The position numbers were made by a program, and so were the translations under genes. From Branchiostoma floridae (lineage: Eukaryota > Chordata > Leptocardii > Amphioxiformes > Branchiostomatidae), in NCBI RefSeq assembly GCF_000003815.2, contig NC_049981.1, positions 20,702,505 to 20,766,504 on the forward strand: 64,000 nt of DNA, written 5' to 3'. This document shows positions 45,862 to 64,000 of this stretch, piece after piece. Every line of letters starts with the position of its first letter. Position 1 is the first letter of the stretch. The notes under the pieces were generated by a model. That model saw only the letters and a program-made list of their open reading frames with translations, did not search any database and had not been told where the DNA came from.

Positions 45862-47377
45862 TTTAGTTTTTCATATCAGAAAATCACATACAGCGACGTA
45901 GTCAAGAAACTATGTAAGTGTCAATGAAAAATAGATAGTCTTGCCATTTTCATTGTCCATTTGCCGAAGTCCAGTATGATTTGCGCAATAGTAGCCTCTT
46001 CTACATCAGATAGTTGGTGAACTCAGTGACCCTTCTGGAAACTGTCGTCCTCAAGTTCGGCTCTTCTCTGTCTGCCCCACGGTCCACCAGCACGTTTGCA
46101 GTCCGGCCCACTGAAAGGCAGGAACCTTAAATGAGACAACCTGTACATGTATATTCCTATTCGTTATCGTTTGACGTAATGACCTAAATACCATTTTGCT
46201 TTTCTACAGAAACGATTATTGCTAGCTGTACATAAAACAAGTAAAGAACCTTGAAAAAAAGCAATCATATGAATTTTTTTCACTCGAAACAGACGAATTG
46301 AATATTCTGCATCCTTCTTATCCTTTCTTCTCAGAGAGAATTCAGAACGTGCGTTCAGTTCTTTAAGTATTCAATTGCGACCTAAGCGTTTATGCTAAAT
46401 CCAAAACAGTCCAAAGATATATTACGATGATATTTAGTATGTAGATAGGGGTGATCTTGGTAGTGCAGCATATTCCGTTTGTGTCTTTTGTCTTTGACGA
46501 TTTGTTTGGTGACAGAAAGCTTTTGATGTAAGGAAGAAGTGATGTAAATTCGACCCCCTAGCATCCTGCTCTGGAACTGCAGGGGCGTTTTTTATTTTGC
46601 TATGATATTTCATGAAGGATAACTGAACAAAGAAAAGAAAGGCGAATTTCTATGATATTCGGCTCGATGGTAGCCTTGATAGAGATACACACGATGAAAT
46701 TGAAATTTTTTAAATAAGATCTTGCTTTGCATAATTATAGATGAAAATCTTCGATTCTAGTGTTCTCCACAAGGCCACAGTTAATGTTCATCATCTCTGG
46801 AGGGGATTTTGTTTCAAGTACAGCCGAAATATCCATAAAATATGCTTGCTGTAGCCTTATAGGACTTGAAATCATGCACATAACGAATGTAATATATGAC
46901 AAGTGGAACATCAACAGATGCTAAATCATATGGAATGTACATATTCTTTGGTGCCAACGGGTGGGAATCACATACATGTTTAAGTAAGTGACACGTGTAA
47001 GTAAGGCAAAGGTGTATATCCCTACGCATAGATTATGTAAATGCACGTCATTTGCATACTTTAATTTACGATGAAAGGTAAACATGGAAATCTGACAAAG
47101 AAAATGACTTGTACAAGACAATATGTTAATGTTGGTTGGAAAGACCATCTTTAATTACAGCATTATTTGCATAAAGATCCGTGAGACAAAACAATGAATC
47201 CACAAAGGCTCTAAACATTCAATGGAGGTATGAGATGTCCGTACTCCGGCAATCAAGAAACATTTCAATTCCTTATTCGTAGCAATTTCATATAAACATG
47301 TAGCATAGCTTAGACCACTTCATCTGTTCCTAGTAGACCTCGATGCACAATAGAAGTCAAATGTACAAATAGCAGGT

Positions 47378-47418
<41 letters not shown>

Positions 47419-48247
47419 AATTTGATAGATACTATCAACTATCGACTCTTTGAATCAACGTCGAGCTACGTGTAATCTAACTTAACTTGTATAATTTAGG
47501 TACTTACACTGTTCCTTTCCCTACAGGTTACTTCTATACCTTGTTAACATCGATCTGTACATCCCCGGTGTACCAATTTGCATATTTATAGGCCCCAAAT
47601 AAAGATTGAGGACTCGCTTTTCATCCATGCGCAAGTGCTTTGGCGTGAGTCAGAGATCAGCCACACACTGCGTACATACATATTCACCTTGTAGTACAGA
47701 CAGAAGGTACGCGCTCGAGGACAATTCCTCGAACACGGGACCCCTCTTTTACGTCCCTTCCGATAGACGAATCAGTTCCAACCAAGGTGTTCCCAGGGTT
47801 AGAGGCGGGGTCTCACAGTTACCGACAAACCAGGAGCTCATTTGTGACGCTGATACCAATAAAGCCACAGGGACATCTTTGTGACTAGGACAGGACAAAT
47901 GTTCCCAGAGTCTCATCTTATACGCACTGGAACAGCTGTTAGATGGGGTGTTGCCAGTCCAAGGTCACGGTAAGCCATCCGGCTAGAGACCCTGGAACCT
48001 GCGACCTTCAGCAGAAGGTTACTCCTAAGCAAGATGGCGGAGATGACACGTTCGACACTGTAGAAGGTTAGTAATACATGTTTGTATATCCGTTTCAAAA
48101 GTAGGCATCACAGAATGAAGAAATTCAATCAATTCAATCTTTAATGATATCGCTGTCGTCCGCATGTCATCATAGCTGTTATTTTCTCCTAATCATAATA
48201 ATGTAGCAATATCTGCCATTTTTTAATGGAAAAGTGATACCACATAT
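45862..48247. other. Intergenic stretch between the LRR-Ig and NACHT genes
   Basis: It holds an (AT)n tract at about 47382-47415, repeat fragments near 46420-46750, and a repeat with GGGACCCCTCTTTTACGTCC near 47738 that is also present near 4638. A CAAGATGGCGG motif, which resembles a YY1 core-promoter element, lies near 48030 and is followed by a GTTAGT donor-like site. It may be a 5' non-coding exon of the NACHT gene. Confidence 0.5.
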
Positions 48248-51200
48248 GTGCGTCCTTGTATTTTATGTACAGCTGTGGGTCTTGAACCCTTATCTGGACT
48301 GCCGATCGAAGACAGTAAGTCTTGGCCTACATCCGATCATCATGGTTTCACAAAACGCTGTTCTGCAAAGTGTCGTAAGGGGGCGCTCGATGAAGAGATC
48401 CTAGATGTAGAGCGAACGGTCAGAACATGTTGGGAAGAGATAGAAGAACAATGTAGGACCTGCCCGGGAGAACAGGGAGAGGTGCCTAGTCAAGTACAAG
48501 CCGGCTGGCAAGTAGTGCGAGTCTTCGTATCGTCCACATTTGCAGACTTCCACTCGGAACGGGAAGCACTGGTCAAAAAGGTAACACTACTAGTATCTTT
48601 CCTGTTCTCTCAAATGAGTTGAATACATCTTCAATTGGCTGAAAATAGGCATGAAAGCAATAAACCAGTTCAAAGCAAAGCAGTTTTGGTGCTTCTTAAA
48701 TTGTAGAAATAAAGGATGACTAGCGATGTTCACGCAACAGAGAACTGCAAGTTTAGGACTGATTAAAGAAACCAAATACGCTTTCAGCCATAAAAAGCAC
48801 CTATGTGATAACGTTATCAGTAAGTGGCTTGATCAATTGTTGTGTGGTGCCACCTTCCAGGTGTTTCCTGAATTGCACGAGTGGTGTAAGGGTCGCCAGC
48901 TACACCTGGTGGAATGTGACCTGAGGTGGGGGGTCCCCAAGGACTCCACCTCACAAACAACCATCAGCATCTGTCTGGAGGAGCTGGACAGGTGTCTCAA
49001 GGAGACAGATGGGCAGCCCTTCTTCTTGGCCATGCTGGGAGAAAGGTGGGTACGCAATCATATGATACGGTGTTTTTCAACAAAAGAATTATCGTTATAT
49101 ATACAGTACGGTGAAAATAAATAAAGAATTGATGACAAATTGATGCCTTGTGATTGTCCTTGTTCCCAGGTACGGCTGGATCCCCTCCATCCAGGACGTC
49201 TCGGAGGAGATCAGGGAAAAGTACAGCTGGGTGGACCACCTGTCAATCACCCACATGGAGATAGTCCGAGGTGCTGTTCGCTCCAACAACCCCAACGCCG
49301 CGTTCTTCCTCAGGGATCCTGACTTCCTGAAGGACTTACCTCAGGACCAGCTCGCCAACTTTGTGGACACAGCAGAACTTAATACTCAGCAACAAAAGGT
49401 TAGCAACGAGCATCTAACAGTTTGTGCTTTGTAGGCCCTTGAAACACGTTTAAGACATAAAGACAATTTGGATACTAAATATTTCAATACTGAAAGATTT
49501 AAAAGTAAAACGTTTGTGATCATCATTCCTTGTTTTAAGGTATCAAAAATGAAAATCTCCAAGTAAAGGTAAAGATAAAACGGTCAACTCTCAGATGGGA
49601 GACAAAGCATGGTGCTCTTTCGTTAGCTAGTAGTGCAACGCGGCTTCGCTACATCTCGCGTGGTTTAGGCAAGCATCCGGCCACCCATACTCTTCTCGAA
49701 AAGGGTGTTGGGTTCTTTTGAATTTACATTGATTTGACGTTTGGGGCTTATTAACGGGGCCCCCAGCTTTACGTCACCACCCGAAATGACGTATCTTGTT
49801 ACATGCATGACATGTCTAACCTTCATCGACGTAACTGCTTTCTTCATTCTGTAACTTTTAGGAGCTCAAGTCTTACTTGAGAACGAAGTTTCGCAGCCAG
49901 GTGTACAGTTACAAGTGTAAAGTCGGCAATGTTACAGAGTCGGAGGTGAGACATTCATCAAGCATCAATCTACGGCTTGCTCAAGGAAAACGTCTTAGTG
50001 TGCCACAAACCGATAGGGGGAATCTTAAAGCAGATCTCGAGGATCACAGCTGCTTTTAAAGTCGACGTTCCTCTAAAATGTGAAATGAAACTATTACCAC
50101 AATGCTATTTACACATTCTCATGAGTCCTTATTCAAGTGAAGATCTTTCTTACAGGTTCATTTATCTGGACTAGGAAAATTTTGCAAGCAAGCGGTGAAG
50201 ATTCTAAAGACTGCGATTGGCAGAAGATATCCAGAATCCAGGGGAAACATGTCAGTTCGTGACCAAGGTAACGTTACCATGATTTTCAGAACTTTTGCAA
50301 AATATGAAGAAAAGAAATGGACATTGTTGCCTCGTGTGGATAACGTTATATTTTAATTGAATAATTTCACAACCTTAACTGAAACAATCTGCAAGGGGCT
50401 CGGAGATAGACCACTTCTTCCTGACATTAAGTGCTACCTTTTTGTGTGTTGGCATCCATCTGTCTCGGATTTAAACAATACTACCTACCACAAGCAAGCA
50501 AAATCAACAGCATGTCAAAGGATACAAAACCGCAGTACGTACCAAGGAAATCCACCAGGAGGCCAAAAATCAACATGGACATTTGCCTTCCCAATCTACC
50601 CACGTACAAAATATCATCACAATCCATCTGTAGATTCTTTTAACTTAAAAGTTATTGCTGCAAAACCGGCCCAAACACAGCTAAACAGACATATCAGACA
50701 GACAGACAGATTACAGACAAACTAACTCATAATCATCAAAAACAAAAACAAACAAAAAACTATTTTTTTTGTAGGTAGAAAAAGTGAAGTCCTTGATTCT
50801 GCTAAATGTATCTCTTACATGTAACATTGCGTGTGTTTTTGCACTATCCCTAAAGCTGCCCTGCCACACACAACCTTCATGGAACAGAAAGGGCGTTTCC
50901 TGACAGGTCGCGATGCGGAGATGCAGAGGGTCGTGAAGTTTGCCCTGTCCCATTGGGCCAGCGAACCTTATCAAGATGTCTGTAAGGTGAATGACCAGTC
51001 GGACGTTTCCGGCGAGATCCCGGATGTTGACGAACGACCTGTGCTGTTCGGCGCGAGTCTTGAGCCCGTGTCACGTGACCGGAGCCTGATGGTGGTACTT
51101 GGAGAGTCTGGCACAGGGAAGTCACTGTTCATGGCGCGATGTGCGATGGAGATAAGGAAGGTCAGTTCTCTCTTCAGGAGCTAGTAAGAGGAGGCAGTTC

Positions 51201-54200
51201 TGAAGTAAATGCTTTTGAAGAAGTTAGCATTTTCGGCCAGATTGTGGTGAGGAAATGGAGATTACTAAGCTTTATATTGGTGTAAAGTGATAAAAGTTTT
51301 TCTCTGGCAACAAATAAAGTGCACACATGCGAGGCAGTTGTCACTGCAGGCCAGGTGTAACGTAAAATACCTGACCATGCATGCGCACATGCAGTTTAAA
51401 TTCAATACAGTGTATTACGGCCGCATGCGCCGAAATGAAGAAAAAAACAACATTGTTGGAGAAAACTCTGACGGACCTGGCAGAAAATGATACTGTAACT
51501 AACGTTCATTTCCTCTTACGATCAACCTTTCTCACCCCTTCTTCATGTATGTAGTATATTGTTGTTAACCGGTATTCATGCGACATGTCGATGTTCTGTT
51601 GACAGAAAACGAAGAATTTTCTCTACCATTTTGTTGGTTGCTGTCCAGAGTCGCTCGATGTTAATAACATCCTTCTGCGCCTGCGTGGACATATGGAAAT
51701 CGAGCAATGTGAGAATCGGACGTTACATTCCTCTAATATTTTCAAACGTTTCACGCAATCCCACCACAATGTTATCCTACTATCACATTTTTTCTAACAC
51801 CGTAGTTTAAAAAGGCGTCTGCATAACAAAATCTTGCACCTTGTTTGTACGATCTTGTATGAAATTCATGTCTACCATGCATATCTATCTAGATGCAACT
51901 CTCAAATCCATGAAACTGCTGGCTTGCAAGATCATCTGAGTTGGTAAAACGCATTATGAGATGAAAAGTGTTCACCAACTGAGAAATTGGATCCATTGGG
52001 CATTTCATTCAGTTTTCTTCTTCAATGTTCGACTAAAACACTGTGACGTCAGCAATGGGTCAAAGGTTGGTAGAAGTCGATATCGCCCCCCGTCCCGGTC
52101 GAGAGAGGGTTGGTGCCTAATTTACATATGAATCACGTCTTTTCATCGTGCTATAGGTGACATCGCGGGAGAGTTTGGTGACTTCAAACGCCTCAAGTTG
52201 CAGAGAAAACCGTCGAATTATCTGAACAAATGCCCCCTGAACGAGAGCAGACTCGTTATTTTGATCGACGCGATTAACCATGCAAGTATCCTGACTATAT
52301 GCAACTCCAGTCTGTACTGTACCAACGTGATGTAAATTCTACCTTGAACATGTCAACCACAGCTTTTTTTCTATTGTATGATCTTGCTTGCAAGTAAAAG
52401 TATATAGATAGATAGCTCTTTTGAAGTCAAATAGCTCCCTTTAGGCCGCAGGGACGATGGGCTGCCAATCCTCTACGTCTAGGTTACTGGTAATGGATTC
52501 CATCCCTCTCCTTCCACCACTTTTGCCTGCCTAACCAAATTCACATAACGTTACCCATCTTCATATCTGGGTGTTAAGTGCCTTTCCAAATCCAGGAATC
52601 GAACCCTTGACCTCTTGATCTCGTGCCCACTAGCTCGGTCATTTGACACCGCACCTGGTGCCAAATTGTTATTTTATATCAGATCGTCATAGGAGTATCT
52701 ATTATATTTTTTCACCATTTAGATATCAGACAGCAAGACGCCATCTCACCTCGAATGGCTGCCGCCAGAGTTGCCAGGCAACGTCAGATGCATCGTCAGC
52801 ACAAGCATAGATCCTGCCACCTTGCGGAAACTGAGAGAACGACAACCACCTCCATGCGAAATGAAGCTGCTTGATCTCGACCAGCAAGCAAGACGCAACA
52901 TTGCGACGACATATTTCAAGGAATACAATAAGGTTTTTCACTTCATAATTAGAAAATCGACAGTATGAAGACCTTACCACACCAAGGAGTAGGAGACTGA
53001 AGTGGCATGGCCCCTTGTCACGGTCATTCGGACTAGCCAAAACCATGTGCATTAGGTACTGTCCAGGGTGGCAGAAAGAGCAGAAAGAGGGGAGGATGAT
53101 ATCAGAGAATAGACAGACATGACCCATGACAGGAAACGGTTGTTTGGTCTTATCAGATCTTTATATCAGGTGCCACAATGGTCAAATTGGATTACATCGA
53201 CAACCAGAATTCTTGCCTACGAAGAGAAAGGGGAGGGGATTACAATGTTCACAAAGCTTTGCAGTTGCAAAGGTTTACATAATTCACCTTTTATACATGC
53301 TAACTACGCAAACGCTATTTTCCTCAGATTCTAGACGATGAGCAGCTGGATCTCCTGACGTCATCAGCAGGTGCAGGCAATCCTGTCTGGCTGGCCATGG
53401 CGTGTGAGGAACTCAGGGTGTTTGGAGACTTCAGCAGGGTAAGAAGTGTTAAGCATTTACGGTCACTGGTCATAGGGAAATACTGGTTAAATATAAGCTC
53501 ATTCACAATTTACAGTACACATGCGCGGTGTCAGGAATTGTGGGTAATATGTCAAAGGTGAAAGCCCCTGTCTTGTAAACTGTCCTCTCAACCATTGTCC
53601 CGAGTTGCACAACAATGTCCAGACATGTTTTGTTTCTGTCTCAGGGCCTTCACCTTTGACATATTATCCACAATTCCTGTCGACGCGCATGCGTGGTAGG
53701 AAATGTGAACGAGCTTATTCAGTGTTCCCTATAACCTAAAGAGCGCTGATGGTAATGTTTTTACTTATCATAAGTTGAATTTGAATAGTCGTTCTTTGTC
53801 AGACATTTCTTTTTGTGACATTTCTCCAGCTTACTGAAAAAATCAAATCCCTGCCTGACTCCATGGAGGGCCTGATGCACACCTGCATTACCCGAGTCGT
53901 GAGGGAAGACGACACTGGATGTGTTGAGAAGGTAAAACACGTCTCAGACTAAAGAAATGATAGTTCTTTAGCTAGAGGTCTTGTTTCAGTGACAGTGTAG
54001 AGCGGCCATTGCCATTTTTTATCTATTGAGATCTTTAACGGTGCCTGTCAATTGTCTTGTTTCAGAAATTCGGTGTGTCAAAACTAGCATAATTTCCTTT
54101 TCATCTTGTTTCCAAAATTGGGGAAAATCTGACGTCATCTTCAAAATCAAGCCAGTCTGTCACTGGTCATATTGAAGCTTAGGAGTGGTAAAGATTAGCA

Positions 54201-56558
54201 AAAACGATGCCAGAATGCACCGGAAAGGTGGTGCGGAAGAGGTGTCTCTAAAGCTTTGCACGACGTGTTTGCGAATATAAAGTATCGCCGTCAACCACAT
54301 GCAAACATTACTATTAAAAAAATTTCTAAAGTTTCTCAACTTTTTTTGTCATTAATCTCTTCGTTATAAGATGCACTTGAATGTAATGATACAGAATGTG
54401 TTAAATTTATGTCATAAAACATCTTTGCAGGGGTTTAAGGTTTTGGACCTGAACTCCAAAGGCAGTCTTGACTCTGACGATATAAAAGCCTTCGACTGGG
54501 ATACACTTCGGGTCTTTACACTGGGATTTGAAAACCGAAGAAGAAAAAGTCTATAATTGTACACAGTACAATGTATGGCAACAACTATTACACAAAGTAC
54601 AAAATAGCGTTATATAGAATAAAACATAACATCTTAGTTAACATAAGAATAAGGGCTAATATAATTCTTTGATATAGTATCATAATGGAGTGGGCTAATC
54701 ATTAGTATCGGTATAACAACAAAGCAATCCTTGTTATGTTTGCCTATTTGCAGTATGGGGGTTGTGGCATCTAAAGATATATACAAATCTGTTTGTAGCA
54801 TCTTTCTGTAGCATCTGTGTGTGTCAAACGACCCATCTAAACGACCAATCTAACTCTTTTGTCAGATGCTGTGCCTGATCGAGTGCTCCCAGCTTGGTCT
54901 GCAGGAGCCAGAGTTACAGTTGTTGCTAGGCGACCCTGAGACAGCCACGCCCTTACCTGCGCTGACCTGGGGCCAGGTGCTGAGGAGTCTGAGACGTTTC
55001 CTGAGGAACACGGCCGGGTACCAGAACCTTCCAGTCCTGGGGTTCTTCCATCATTCCATCAGCAAGGTTCTGTATATAAATGTCTCAAAGCGATATCTAC
55101 CATCAAAGTTACAAATATTCTAATATAACGACATAACTCACTTTACAATGTAATGATGTGAACTGGAGAACCTAATGGCACGATTTAATGTAGCGTTAGA
55201 GAGAAACTTGGCAACTTTCATCAGATAGTCTCATTTCAAGTCTGTGAAGTCGGACATTTTGTCAGTATTGGTAATATTGTCGTTGTACAGGTTGTACAGA
55301 AAAGTCTCATCAGGACCCCAGCAGTTCGACAAAGCTACCACAACGTCCTTGCAGCCTACTACCAGGGTCAATGTGCTGTCCAGCAGCTGGTGGCCAGGAA
55401 GCTACCGTACCAGCTCCAGAAGACTGGGATGAACAGCAAACTTGTGGCGTTTTTACAGAAGGATCCAAGATCATTGTACATGACAACAGCGGACAGACAG
55501 ACGTACATCAATGTAAGCTGAGTCAGGAAATATGTCTAGTACAGGAGGACAAAACAACAATGTTACAACTTTGGGATTTGTACTCAAAAGTAGTCTGTAT
55601 GTAAATGATACATAGATGGACCTTGGAATGTTAATGACAAGTATAATAAGCCATAATTACGTGACCAATGAGCACCGAGAAATGGTTAGAGATTTTGACG
55701 TTGATCAGGCACTCACAGCTTCAGTTGCATGGATCAAAAGCGCATGCTATCAATTACTGCCAGTACTGCAGTTACGTAGTATTTCAACGTTCATGAATTG
55801 TCGACCTGTAATGATCACAGCACTTTTGCAGTTTGTTGGTCATTTGTTCGCTCGTATCTACATAAGGAACTTTAATTCGAAAGCTGGAAGTCACAGCGTA
55901 GCGTGTAATCTTGTATAGCTTACTTCTTGCGTTGTATATGCAGGGGGTGAGATGTTCAAACAAGATTCCCATCGAGGAGCTCGGTCTCAGAGCAGCCATT
56001 GTGTTGTGCAAAATGTGTGCAACTAAGAATAAGGCCTTCATCCAATCCAAGGAACTGAACAAGGATGTTTGCGTCATCTGTGGACAGAGAACGACAGCTA
56101 AGTCCCTCAACCAACAGGTAAAGAATTGGGGTTATTCTGTGAATTTTTAATGATTCTGCTTGTGCGTGCCACAACAAAGGTGATTTAACATTAACTGTCG
56201 TGTGGAACAGACTAGTTTTGTCATTAAGTCGTGTTCATTTATGACGTCTTGCTGCAAAGGATGGTGTAACAAAATGGCATAGTTGCTTTTTTAAAGATCT
56301 AATGCTGATCCATGCAACCAGGCTACTGTGGTGTTAGCTACATGTACTAGGCATATTAGCTTCACTCCTATAACATTTTTTCTATCACTACAGGTTCACT
56401 TTTGTGCCCTCCATGACCCACCAGACACAGAAGGGAAAGACTGGTGTATTTCCTGTGAGCAAAGCGGGAGGAAGGTCACGACAAGCAGCAGGGCCCATCT
56501 TTGTGTCCAGTGTAGCTCCAACTCTTTAGAAAACACATGTGCAAAACTTCTGGTGTAG
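48248..56558 (+). CDS. DUF4062-NACHT STAND NTPase with C-terminal CxxC pairs, 15 exons, 886 aa
   Basis: Exons: 48248-48580, 48861-49045, 49170-49398, 49862-49945, 50156-50267, 50856-51160, 51606-51708, 52157-52281, 52723-52932, 53328-53438, 53830-53931, 54866-55066, 55291-55512, 55944-56117, 56394-56558 (TAG); 2661 nt. Residues 90-111 (VRVFVSSTFADFHSEREALV), 129-135 (ECDLRWGV) and GERYGWIP (about 172-178) are DUF4062 hallmarks, as in TEP1 and NPHP3-like proteins. Walker A is GESGTGKS (397-404) and Walker B is LVILID (483-488), followed by a winged-helix-like stretch. Exons 14-15 add CKMC, CVIC, WCISC and LCVQC, suggesting zinc binding. No WD40 or TPR repeats follow. Intron 8 begins GC (CAT-GCAAGT). 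The start is tentative: no better ATG was found, and an upstream exon could exist. AATAAA lies at 57079-57084. It is probably a cytosolic sensor or scaffold; the trigger is unknown. Confidence 0.85.
52440..52665 (-). repeat. tRNA-derived SINE fragment in intron 8 of the NACHT gene
   Basis: The minus strand reads GAGCTAGTGGGCACGAGATC, then AAGGGTTCGATTCCTGG (a B box) and GGAAAGGCACTTAACACCC. The same GGAAAGGCACTTAA tail type occurs near 8980 (GGAAAAGGCACTTAACG). Confidence 0.5.
53495..53717. mobile_element. MITE, TGTCAAAGGTGAA-core family, copy 3
   Basis: Arms: ATGCGCG, CAGGAATTGTGGGTAATATG, TCAAAGGTGAA, mirrored by TTCACCTTTGACATATTATCC, CAATTCCTG and CGCGCATGCG. Outer flanks AAGCTCATTCAC / GTGAACGAGCTT extend the inverted repeat. 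It lies in intron 10 of the NACHT gene. Confidence 0.75.
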
Positions 56559-57438
56559 CGGTAGCACACCAAGTTTGCAATTGTACAAATCAGTAGCATG
56601 ATAATATTGTGACAATAGTATGATTGTCTAAAAGTAATTATACATAGATATATGATTGTAGAAGATATTCAACAGAATAGTCCCAAAGAAACACTATCAA
56701 TTTAATTCTCACCGCAATTTTTAAAACTCACCAGTTGCATCGAAAAAATAGACTGCAGTATTGACCTCGGAAGATAGATGTCGCTGTGAGATTACCTTCC
56801 AACATATCCATGTTTTCGAAAGCACTGCTTGGTACACGAAGTTGTTCCTTCTGTTCAAAGTTTTTTGACACCATCGCCAGTTGAAATGAGGACAGGTACA
56901 TTTCTGTGGCTTAAGATGACCATGTTATTTCTACTGTTTGTGTGTGAAATGATTGCTTGCTAAGGATTGGCAAGAAAATCAGATAAATGTAGCATGTTGC
57001 AAACTAGATTAATGATAATAATAATATCAATAATAATATGAAGTCTAGAATTAAGAGAGTACGTAGTAAATATGGAAAAATAAAGACTCAAGACTATGCT
57101 GTAAGTTGTGTTCAAAGACTTTATATTCTGTCATATAAAAATACATAATATTCATTTACATGCCAATAACATCTTACATTATATAAACATAACTTTCCCA
57201 TTAGAAAATACAAAATATGAAAACAAGCCATGCTCTTTTGTATTTGTTACAAATTCTTTATGAAACAAAAAATGCGATTGACAACAACAATACAAGCTTT
57301 GGGATTTTCTGTGGGGTCAGATTACATGAAAATTATGGAGTTCCACATCAACTTGAAGTCACAAATCAAAAGGTATAAAAAATAGAGTTGCAACTTTTAT
57401 GCTGGCATTATGATATTTTCTTGGTTGACTTTGAGTGA

Positions 57439-62997
<5,559 letters not shown>

Positions 62998-64000
62998 CTG
63001 CAAGGATAAGTGATGGATTATTTTAGCTAAAGCCATATCAATGATTTTTTTCAAATCAATGATGTATCAACTATATAAGCTTTCAAGGTTCTGCTCATTT
63101 GTAGTACAACGTTTGTTTATTGCAATTGGTTGTTATGTGCAAAAACAATAAAAACAATGTCCCTAGACCATATTCTTAATCCAACTCTATCAGCATAGAA
63201 AGATGAAGTAATTCATGTAGGAAATGAGGGTAAGGATCATCAAGATTTAAGATTTAAACTTACAAACAATGTCAAGATTTTAGAAAATAAATAGGGGGGC
63301 ATAGATTGAATTTAGAAGCTATCTTCATATAGTTTGTAATCAATTCTGGTTTGGTGCAACCTTTCAGGACAATCACGTCAAGAATACCGTCTGCGAAATA
63401 TAACAAGAAGACAGGAACTTTCCATTTTGCCCTGTCCTTGGTGCTGAAGTTGTAAGCCATTGTATTCAGCTTTGTCAAGCTATGCCCTACCTTGGTCAAA
63501 CCTAGCAAATTCTTTAAGGCAATGGCTTGGGCCCAAATGTCATACACAAGATGAGAATGATGCTTTATTTGGATAAAGTTCTAATGCACGTCGGTGGAAA
63601 ACTTGTGAGACATTTGAGGATGATTCTAAATGTACTTCACACCAACTGCTGCTGAGTACAAAAAGTCTTGCTAACAATAACTGAAATGGTAGTAAGCAGT
63701 TAACCATACAAATGGTCTAATCATTAACTCAACGTAGCATTAGAAGATGCATTATTTCAGAAGGAAAACCTAAAAGGAGACAGAAGCTTTTGGCTCTGTC
63801 CTTGGTACTGAATTGGTAGTCCTATTGTTATTGGGTGGTAATACTACTATCTCTTCACAATCTGTGAGGAGCTTACAATTGTCTGGGCTAAATTCCAAGA
63901 GCCTGTACATACACAGGATCTATATCTAACATCCTACCCAAGGGACACCCTATTAATTGCACCACACAATCCCACTGTGGATATGAACTGACTTGTTTAG
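62998..64000. other. Right edge: intron of the NACHT paralogue
   Basis: The next expected minus-strand exon (matching 51606-51708, HFVGCCPESLDVNN) was not found here. A CAGTACCAAGGACAG motif recurs near 63445 and 63805, indicating a small repeat. Nothing else is recognised. Confidence 0.5.

Noticed and set aside
48030-48063. ATG in CAAGATGGCGGAG as the start of the NACHT protein
   Set aside because: That frame meets TAG after nine codons and before the donor-like GTTAGT. It is at best a non-coding first exon with a YY1-like element.
63272-63547. 91-aa minus-strand frame as the missing P-loop-side exon of the NACHT paralogue
   Set aside because: It shows no similarity to the HFVGCCPESLDVNN exon and includes repeat sequence (CAGCACCAAGGACAG) found elsewhere in the same gene's introns.

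Overview
The window is eukaryotic nuclear DNA: intron-rich genes with GT-AG junctions, long AT-rich introns, many foldback mini-transposons and tRNA-derived repeats, and one 100-N scaffold gap. The gene content suggests an invertebrate deuterostome, most likely amphioxus (Branchiostoma): secreted LDLa/CUB proteins, an intronless LRR-Ig transmembrane receptor, a DUF4062-NACHT protein pair, and a LIV-1 type zinc transporter. The species call is inference. Gene models were built by hand from splice signals, exon phase and paralogue comparison. All complete models have a total coding length divisible by three, except CUB gene C, where one donor site is missing.

Layout. (1) 654-11360, minus strand: an 11-exon SLC39A (ZIP4/ZIP12-like) zinc transporter of 683 aa. 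Its exon 9-10 region is duplicated around the N gap at 1875-1974, which looks like unmerged allelic contigs. (2) 11.4-16.9 kb: intergenic, rich in repeats. (3) 16.9-40.4 kb, plus strand: four tandem paralogues (A-D) coding for small secreted proteins. A has two CUB domains; B, C and D have two LDLa domains followed by two CUB domains. Intron phases are the same in all four, and there are signs of gene conversion and a shared promoter module. (4) 38.7-43.0 kb: repeats, including a tandem array of about 245 bp units. (5) 43054-45861, minus strand: a single-exon LRR-Ig receptor of 935 aa. Its cytoplasmic tail carries ten 17-residue repeats, each with a YEND motif, and a second 17-residue array with YITL/YVTF motifs, three of whose tyrosines are replaced by Asn. 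(6) 48248-56558, plus strand: a 15-exon DUF4062-NACHT protein (886 aa) ending in CxxC pairs. (7) 57439-62997 and probably beyond the right edge, minus strand: a convergent paralogue that lacks the CxxC tail and carries an apparent frameshift.

How the parts might work together: the CUB/LDLa proteins are probably extracellular, calcium-dependent binding proteins. The LRR-Ig receptor looks built for multivalent phosphotyrosine signalling. The NACHT proteins are STAND NTPases of the TEP1/NPHP3-like type. Nothing in the sequence shows that these groups act in one pathway; they may simply be neighbours. The receptor with its two 17-residue tyrosine arrays is the strongest candidate for an undescribed system.
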